A stretch of DNA of 26,330 nucleotides from a virus, in IMG/VR virus record IMGVR_UViG_3300010151_000128, positions 1 through 26,330 of that record. One strand, written 5' to 3'. Shown in pieces: positions 22,348-26,330 of this stretch. The notes beneath the pieces are model-generated. The model made no database searches. It had not been told where the DNA came from and saw only the letters and a program-made list of their open reading frames with translations. A program made the position numbers and the translations under genes. Positions within the stretch are counted from its first letter, which is position 1, and each line of letters opens with the position of its first letter.

Positions 22348-22536
22348 ATGAAAAATAAAAAAAAGAATAAATCAAAGAGTAATTTTTCTAATGAAGATTA
22401 TTCGGCAATTCGCGGGCGAGGAAACAAAAAAAATAAAAAGCGTTCTCGAAGACACACAGAAAAGAGATTCTTGGATGGATTATCGCGGGGAAACATTGAC
22501 CCATATCTATACCAAGATTATATTGAAAATGAATAG
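22348..22536 (+). CDS. Small basic protein of unknown function
   Basis: 62 residues. The first 40 are extremely Lys/Arg/Asn-rich (NKKNKKRSRRHTEKR), then GLSRGNIDPYLYQDYIENE, an acidic, Tyr-rich end. It starts two bases after the RNase H stop, with AGAAGAG upstream as ribosome binding site. The basic part suggests nucleic-acid binding; the C-terminal part could be a docking peptide. It sits between RNase H and the clamp. I do not recognise it, and I see no resemblance to T4 gp33. Coding status is likely from its tight spacing. Confidence 0.65.
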   Translation: MKNKKKNKSKSNFSNEDYSAIRGRGNKKNKKRSRRHTEKRFLDGLSRGNIDPYLYQDYIENE

Positions 22537-22564
22537 TTGATTTATTTTTAAATTTAATTACAAT
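22537..22564 (+). promoter_or_regulatory. Possible promoter for gp45
   Basis: TTGATT (22537-22542) and TACAAT (22559-22564) are separated by 16 bases, four and five of six to consensus. It lies in the 51-base AT-rich gap before gp45, and the start expected near 22571 precedes the AAGGAAAGG site (22572-22580). It could serve the clamp-clamp loader operon. Confidence 0.4.
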
Positions 22565-22587
22565 ACCTGAAAAGGAAAGGTTATATT

Positions 22588-23274
22588 ATGACAACACAAA
22601 CTGGAATGAAACTTTCAAAAGAAACTCTTAATGTTCTTAAGAATTTTGCAACGATTAATTCAAATATTTTAATTTCTTCTGGAAACCAAATTCGAACCGT
22701 CTCGCCCATGAAGAATATTATGGCAAATGCGACAATTTCAGAAGAATTCGATTGTGAATTTGGTATTTGGGATCTCCCAAAACTGTTAGGTACTATTAGT
22801 CTATTTTCTGATCCCACATTCTTCTTTGAAGATAATTATCTGTATATTGAGAGTTCTGGTTCGTCAGTCAAGTACTACTATTCAGATCCTCGTCTGTTAA
22901 CTACAACAGACAAGACTGTTAAGATGCCTACTCCTGTTGTTTCTTTTGAACTGACCAATTCTGCATTTAATGAAATTATGAAGGCATCAGCAGTTCTTCA
23001 ACTTTCTGATCTTCTTCTTCAAAGCAACAACGGAAACATTGAACTGGTTGCAGTCGATAAGACCGATATTACTTCAAATAATTATTCTATTGTTGTTGGA
23101 GATGATGCAGGCTCTTCAGATTATTCGTTTTACTTCAAGGCTGAGAATCTAAAAATTCTTCCCGGTGACTATTCAGTACGGGTTAGCGATATGGGAGTAA
23201 GTCAATTTACCAACAATGACATCGAACTTGATTATTGGATTGCACTAGAATCAGATTCCACATATACAGAATGA
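22588..23274 (+). CDS. 45: gp45 sliding clamp
   Basis: 228 residues, the same length as T4 gp45. The trimeric ring tethers the polymerase and, in T4, activates late transcription. It starts MTTQTGMKLSKETLNVLKNF and matches T4 MKLSKDTTALLKNFATINSG, with FATINSNILISSGNQIRT following. Further matches are FGIWDLPKLLGTISL (T4: VAIYDLNGFLGILSL), LKILPGDYSVRV (T4: MKMQPGNYKLLL) and the C-terminal YWIALESDSTYTE (T4: YVVALEADSTHDF). A six-residue N-terminal extension is present; AAGGAAAGG supports the ATG at 22588 over the inner one at 22606. Four bases separate it from gp44. Confidence 0.95.
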   Translation: MTTQTGMKLSKETLNVLKNFATINSNILISSGNQIRTVSPMKNIMANATISEEFDCEFGIWDLPKLLGTISLFSDPTFFFEDNYLYIESSGSSVKYYYSDPRLLTTTDKTVKMPTPVVSFELTNSAFNEIMKASAVLQLSDLLLQSNNGNIELVAVDKTDITSNNYSIVVGDDAGSSDYSFYFKAENLKILPGDYSVRVSDMGVSQFTNNDIELDYWIALESDSTYTE

Positions 23275-23278
23275 ACCA

Positions 23279-24220
23279 ATGACTAAAGAAAACTTTCTTT
23301 TTGTTGAAAAATACCGACCCCAAACTATATCCGATTGTATTCTTCCTGTTGAAATAAAAACAACATTTCAAGAAATGGTAAAGCAACATGAAATGCACAA
23401 TTTGTTGCTGTCTGGAAGTGCTGGTGTGGGGAAAACAACAGTAGCAAGAGCATTATGCAATGATGTTGGAGCAGATTACATGATAATCAACTGCTCTGAA
23501 GACGGAAACATTGATACTCTAAGAACCAAGATTAGAAATTTTGCAAGTACAATTTCTATTAGTGGAGATAAAAAGGTTGTGATATTGGACGAATTTGATT
23601 ATTCTAATTCTCAATCAACACAACCAGCACTGCGGGGATTTATCGAAGAGTTTGCAAATAATTGCAGGTTCATATTAACCTGCAATTATAAAAATAAAAT
23701 CATCGAACCCCTTCATTCTCGATGTACCAATATTACATTTAGCATTCCTAAAGAAGAAAAACCAACAATTGCTCTTGGTTTTCTTCAACGATTAAAATAC
23801 ATCTTAGACACCGAAAACATTTCATATGATGAAAAAGTTTTAGGTGAACTTATTATGAAATATTTTCCAGATTTCCGAAGGGTTATCAACGAAGTTCAAC
23901 GATATTCAGTGTTGGGGACCGTTGATACCGGAATTCTATCTTCTCTTGGGGATGTCCAAATAAAAACTCTTGTGGGAGCAATGAAAAATAAAGATTTCAC
24001 AGAAGCAAGAAAATGGGTTATTGAAAATTCGGACAACTCCCCCCAAGAAATTTTTAGAAAAATTTATGATGGATTATATGAACATTTCGTATCCTCAAGC
24101 ATCCCACAGGCTGTTTTAGTGTTGGCTGAATATCAATACAAAAATGCATTTGTAGCAGATCATGAAATTAACTTAGTTTCGTGTATAGTTGAATTAATGA
24201 TGAATTGTGAGTTTAAATGA
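23279..24220 (+). CDS. 44: gp44 clamp loader large subunit
   Basis: 313 residues (T4: 319). This AAA+ ATPase, as a tetramer with one gp62, opens gp45 and places it on primed DNA. It starts with FVEKYRPQTISDCILP, the RFC-box start. Walker A is GSAGVGKTT (46-54), Walker B is VVILDEFDYS with D104-E105, and the sensor/arginine finger region is CNYKNKIIEPLHSRC (the SRC motif near 147-149). The rest is the helical collar. It has no Shine-Dalgarno of its own beyond the gp45 end and is probably translated by reinitiation. It overlaps the following nuclease gene by four bases (ATGA). Confidence 0.95.
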   Translation: MTKENFLFVEKYRPQTISDCILPVEIKTTFQEMVKQHEMHNLLLSGSAGVGKTTVARALCNDVGADYMIINCSEDGNIDTLRTKIRNFASTISISGDKKVVILDEFDYSNSQSTQPALRGFIEEFANNCRFILTCNYKNKIIEPLHSRCTNITFSIPKEEKPTIALGFLQRLKYILDTENISYDEKVLGELIMKYFPDFRRVINEVQRYSVLGTVDTGILSSLGDVQIKTLVGAMKNKDFTEARKWVIENSDNSPQEIFRKIYDGLYEHFVSSSIPQAVLVLAEYQYKNAFVADHEINLVSCIVELMMNCEFK

Positions 24221-24774
24221 ATATAAAAAAATTATTAAACAAAGAAAACTTCTTAGGTATAATACGACTAGTAGAAAAACAGAGAATGTCTCTTTTTAGA
24301 TCACTAAAACGAAATGGAATAGAATTTTCAACAAAGACAAAATCGGAATTGGTTTCTCAGTTGTTTGAATCTGCTTTTTATAATCACTTTAACGATAAAA
24401 ATATAAACATAGAACGGGCCGGAAGTGATAGTCTCAAACCAGATATTTTATTTTCTGACACCAACACTCCTCTTGAAATAAAAACAACAAAAGGAGAGTA
24501 TTGGATCGGGGGGAGTTATTCTAAAAGAGAGGGAGATTTTCTGTTAGTATCGTGGGAAGAAGTTAACAGAAAACCAACGTATTTTGTCACACACGTTAAA
24601 CTAAGGAAAGATGATTGGGCAGATCAGGGGGACAAATTTTATGGGACCAAATTTACCAAAAAGGATCTTCTCAAAAATGAAACCAAGACAATTTTAATGG
24701 GAGAATTATCTGAAGCAAATGGTAAAATTAAACTGATTAAAGAATCAATCATAAATTTAGTTAAAAATAAATGA
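24217..24774 (+). CDS. PD-(D/E)XK nuclease inserted between gp44 and gp62
   Basis: 185 residues. The catalytic signature is classic: P75-D76, ten residues, E87-I-K89 (LKPDILF ... PLEIKTTKG), with E51 in the upstream helix SQLFESAFYNHF as a possible third acid. After it come SYSKREGDFLLVSWEEV and TYFVTHVKL strands, typical of type II restriction-enzyme-like folds. It overlaps gp44 and gp62 as ATGA at both ends, so it is an integral part of the operon, although T4 and the phages I remember have gp44 and gp62 adjacent. It could be a homing endonuclease, a host-DNA-degrading enzyme, or a restriction-like nuclease used in exclusion. No methyltransferase lies nearby. Exact function is inferred only at the fold level. 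Confidence 0.82.
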   Translation: MNIKKLLNKENFLGIIRLVEKQRMSLFRSLKRNGIEFSTKTKSELVSQLFESAFYNHFNDKNINIERAGSDSLKPDILFSDTNTPLEIKTTKGEYWIGGSYSKREGDFLLVSWEEVNRKPTYFVTHVKLRKDDWADQGDKFYGTKFTKKDLLKNETKTILMGELSEANGKIKLIKESIINLVKNK

Positions 24775-25145
24775 AATTAAGCGACTACCTTACAGCGATA
24801 AATTATACCAAAGAGTCTCTTTTGGACGAAGAATGTAACGTCAAAGATTATACTCCCTTTGTTATAAATAGGTGTTTGTCTTATTTTCCCGACACAATTC
24901 TTCATTCTAATTTGATAAATTTTCACAATACTGCTCCAAAAAAGATGCAGTTTGATTATTATGTCAACGTTTTAAGAAAAAGAAAAAGATATAGTAAATG
25001 GCTAAAGAAAGAAAACGAAGAAGAATTTCTTGCTGTGAAAGAATATTTTAAATACTCTGACTCAAAAACAAAAGATGTTATTAACATTCTCTCAAATGAA
25101 CAGAAATGTGAAATAATGTCCATTATTTCAACGAAAACACAATAA
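24771..25145 (+). CDS. 62: gp62 clamp loader small subunit
   Basis: 124 residues (T4: 187, so clearly shorter). It completes the gp44/62 loader. The recognisable part is DYTPFVINRCLSYFPD (T4: DYSKFMVENALSQFPE), NLINFHNTAPKKMQFDYYVN (T4: SDEAHFNYLMAA), then RKRKRYSKWLKKEN (T4: RGKRYGKWAKL). The C-terminal helix IINILSNEQKCEIMS-type segment corresponds to the loader contact. The start overlaps the nuclease stop as ATGA. The last 60 residues of T4 gp62 are missing, which is common in marine relatives as far as I know. A perfect TATAAATA at 24863-24870 inside the gene is probably chance. Confidence 0.9.
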   Translation: MKLSDYLTAINYTKESLLDEECNVKDYTPFVINRCLSYFPDTILHSNLINFHNTAPKKMQFDYYVNVLRKRKRYSKWLKKENEEEFLAVKEYFKYSDSKTKDVINILSNEQKCEIMSIISTKTQ

Positions 25146-25151
25146 ACATAT

Positions 25152-25166
25152 ATATTATGATAATAT
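25152..25166. repeat. 15-bp palindrome before regA
   Basis: ATATTAT-G-ATAATAT is a perfect 7-1-7 dyad in the 45-base gap between gp62 and regA. An operator-like site or chance in AT-rich DNA are both possible. There is no convincing -35 partner, so I do not call a promoter here. Confidence 0.4.
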
Positions 25167-25190
25167 GATTGATTTTTAAAGGATTAATGA

Positions 25191-25607
25191 ATGTGCGATG
25201 AATATGAAAAAGACGATGTGTTTAATGGTCTGGGGGTTGAAATAGAATTATCCGATAGAGATGATTTCTTGAAGATCAAAGAAACCCTCACCAGAATTGG
25301 AATATCATCCAGAAAAGAAAATAAATTATTTCAATCGTGCCACATCCTCCACAAGAGAGGAAGATATGCAATTATGCACTTTAAAGAAATGTTTATTTTG
25401 GATGGACTTGAAAGTACTCTAGGGGAAGAAGATATTGCTCGCAGAAATACCATTGCTCGACTTCTTGAAGAGTGGGAACTTTTAGAAATTTTAGACGAAG
25501 ATTGTTGTGATCCTGAAATTAGCATATCTAAGATTAAAATAATATCCCACAAAGAAAAGGAAAATTGGGAACTAATTCCTAAATATCATATTGGTAATAG
25601 AAAATGA
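25191..25607 (+). CDS. regA: RegA translational repressor
   Basis: 138 residues (T4: 122). RegA binds the start region of many early mRNAs, in T4 including gp44, gp45 and its own, and blocks translation. The match is very strong: DDFLKIKETLTRIGISSRKENKL, QSCHILHK, RYAIMHFKEMFILDG, EEDIARRNTIARLLEEWELLEI and WELIPKYHIGN, against nearly the same T4 text. The N-terminus has about 15 extra residues (CDEYEKDDVFNGLG, then VEIELS). AAAGGA at 25178-25183 supports the ATG at 25191; no inner start fits the T4 N-terminus. The stop overlaps the next gene (ATGA). Confidence 0.96.
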   Translation: MCDEYEKDDVFNGLGVEIELSDRDDFLKIKETLTRIGISSRKENKLFQSCHILHKRGRYAIMHFKEMFILDGLESTLGEEDIARRNTIARLLEEWELLEILDEDCCDPEISISKIKIISHKEKENWELIPKYHIGNRK

Positions 25608-26245
25608 ATTTTAAAATTATTAGTTATTATTGTGATGTGGATGATTCGAAATATTATGAAAAGTGCTATCATCGTCTAAAGAAAAAACTTGATGAATATG
25701 ATTATGATTATGATTTGGTTCAGTTGGAAAGTTTGGGTTCATATAAAGAAAATTGCAGGCGTAAACCAAAATTCATATTGGACAAATTAGAAGAGCATGA
25801 TACCAATATAATGTGGTTGGATATTGATACTATTCTAAAAAAACAAATGATTGAGGCTGAAAATCTTCCTGATGATATCGATATTAGTTTTGCATCTAAC
25901 AATAACGATATTGGTGGCTGTAAAGCATCTCCTATAATCATCAAAAATAATTATAAAAGTAAAAGGTTTTTAGAACAGTGGGCCGATAATGTTAATATGT
26001 CCAGAGAAGGGAATTACGAATGTTTTGACCACGAAGTGTTGTTTCATGCAGTACAAATAGCAGCATCATATTCAACTATAGCATTTCTAAATGAAACGTA
26101 TTGCACCTGGCCGGGAAAAGAGAATGAAAATACTGTAATTTTAATGGGGCTTTCAGATAACGAATCAAAAAAAGATTCTCTTAAGAAAATGGGAATGTGT
26201 GATAAAGTAATAGAACACCAAACTGTCGGTTTCTACGAAAAATAA
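25604..26245 (+). CDS. Glycosyltransferase-like protein (GT-A, DxD)
   Basis: 213 residues. FKIISYYCDVDDSKYYEKC at the start, a YDYDLVQLESLG strand, then HDTNIMWLDIDTILKK with D73-I-D75 form the usual start of a GT-A nucleotide-diphospho-sugar transferase. Further on, IDISFASNNNDIG, SPIIIKNNYKSKRFLEQWAD and FDHEVLFHAVQ fit the acceptor side (a DH pair near 143 may also bind metal). It probably moves a sugar onto DNA bases, host surface or virion protein; the acceptor cannot be read from sequence. It overlaps regA by four bases, so it may follow the same expression. Its 213-residue length is short for a typical enzyme, but no part looks broken. Confidence 0.8.
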   Translation: MNFKIISYYCDVDDSKYYEKCYHRLKKKLDEYDYDYDLVQLESLGSYKENCRRKPKFILDKLEEHDTNIMWLDIDTILKKQMIEAENLPDDIDISFASNNNDIGGCKASPIIIKNNYKSKRFLEQWADNVNMSREGNYECFDHEVLFHAVQIAASYSTIAFLNETYCTWPGKENENTVILMGLSDNESKKDSLKKMGMCDKVIEHQTVGFYEK

Positions 26246-26259
26246 CCAAGGACTATATT

Positions 26260-26330
26260 ATGAATAAAATTAAAGGAATAGGAATCCCCTTTAGTTGCCA
26301 CCAGTCTTCTTGCTCCAACAGGAAACCCAA
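26260..26330 (+). CDS. 5' end of a further gene (partial)
   Basis: An ATG at 26260, with CCAAGGA (26246-26252) in front, opens a frame that runs off the window after 23 codons. It contains GIGIPFSCHQSSC, two close cysteines. It is too short to classify. Its spacing of 14 bases after the glycosyltransferase gene suggests the same operon. Confidence 0.5.
   Translation, partial: MNKIKGIGIPFSCHQSSCSNRKP

Noticed and set aside
24863-24870. Perfect T4 late-promoter octamer TATAAATA
   Set aside because: It lies inside gp62, with no gene start at the expected distance, and AT-rich coding DNA yields such words by chance.
1-26330. tRNA genes, CRISPR arrays, insertion sequences or integrase genes
   Set aside because: I found no cloverleaf-like sequence, no regularly spaced repeats, and no transposase or integrase motif.

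Overview
The window is a continuous piece of a T4-like myovirus genome (Straboviridae/Kyanoviridae-type core). It is AT-rich, every gene lies on the + strand, and there are almost no gaps. The order is neck, terminase, tail, portal, prohead, capsid, then uvsY-uvsW, gp55, gp47-gp46, RNase H, gp45-gp44-gp62 and regA. That order is close to the one I know from marine T4-like phages such as cyanophages and pelagiphages, rather than from coliphage T4. The host cannot be read from the sequence; a marine bacterium is a reasonable guess, but photosynthesis genes and tRNAs are absent here.

Layout. 1-1058: end of one cysteine-rich gene and a complete second one, both unrecognised. 1059-1870: a single Cys-motif gene with its own sigma70-like promoter and a strong terminator. 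1892-8455: gp13, gp14, gp15, gp16, gp17, gp18, gp19 (neck, sheath terminator, packaging motor, short sheath, tube). 8497-14045: gp20 portal, two prohead-core-like proteins, gp21 protease, gp22 scaffold, gp23 capsid, closed by a UUCG-loop terminator. 14134-14676: a second tail-tube-fold protein. 14723-18071: uvsY, uvsW, an LSm-like protein and the late sigma factor gp55. 18068-22536: gp47, gp46, two small genes, RNase H and a small basic protein. 22588-25607: sliding clamp, clamp loader and RegA, with a PD-(D/E)XK nuclease gene set between the two clamp-loader genes. 25604-26330: a DxD glycosyltransferase-like gene and the start of another gene.

How it works together. The first half builds the virion: gp20/gp21/gp22/gp23 and the core proteins make the prohead, gp16/gp17 package DNA, gp13/14/15 join head to tail, and gp18/gp19 form the contractile tail. 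The second half runs recombination-dependent replication (UvsY, UvsW, gp46/47, RNase H, gp45/44/62) and switches expression (gp55 for late transcription, RegA for translation).

The points most worth following up are: the nuclease embedded in the clamp-loader operon by ATGA overlaps; RNase H whose catalytic N-terminus is only encoded if translation starts at an AUU codon; gp55 with a poly-lysine tail where T4 has its clamp-binding motif; the short sheath; the self-contained Cys-motif gene; the tandem Cys-rich genes at the left edge; and a three-arm alternative hairpin upstream of gp55. Assignments rest on remembered family sequences and visible motifs; no searches were run.
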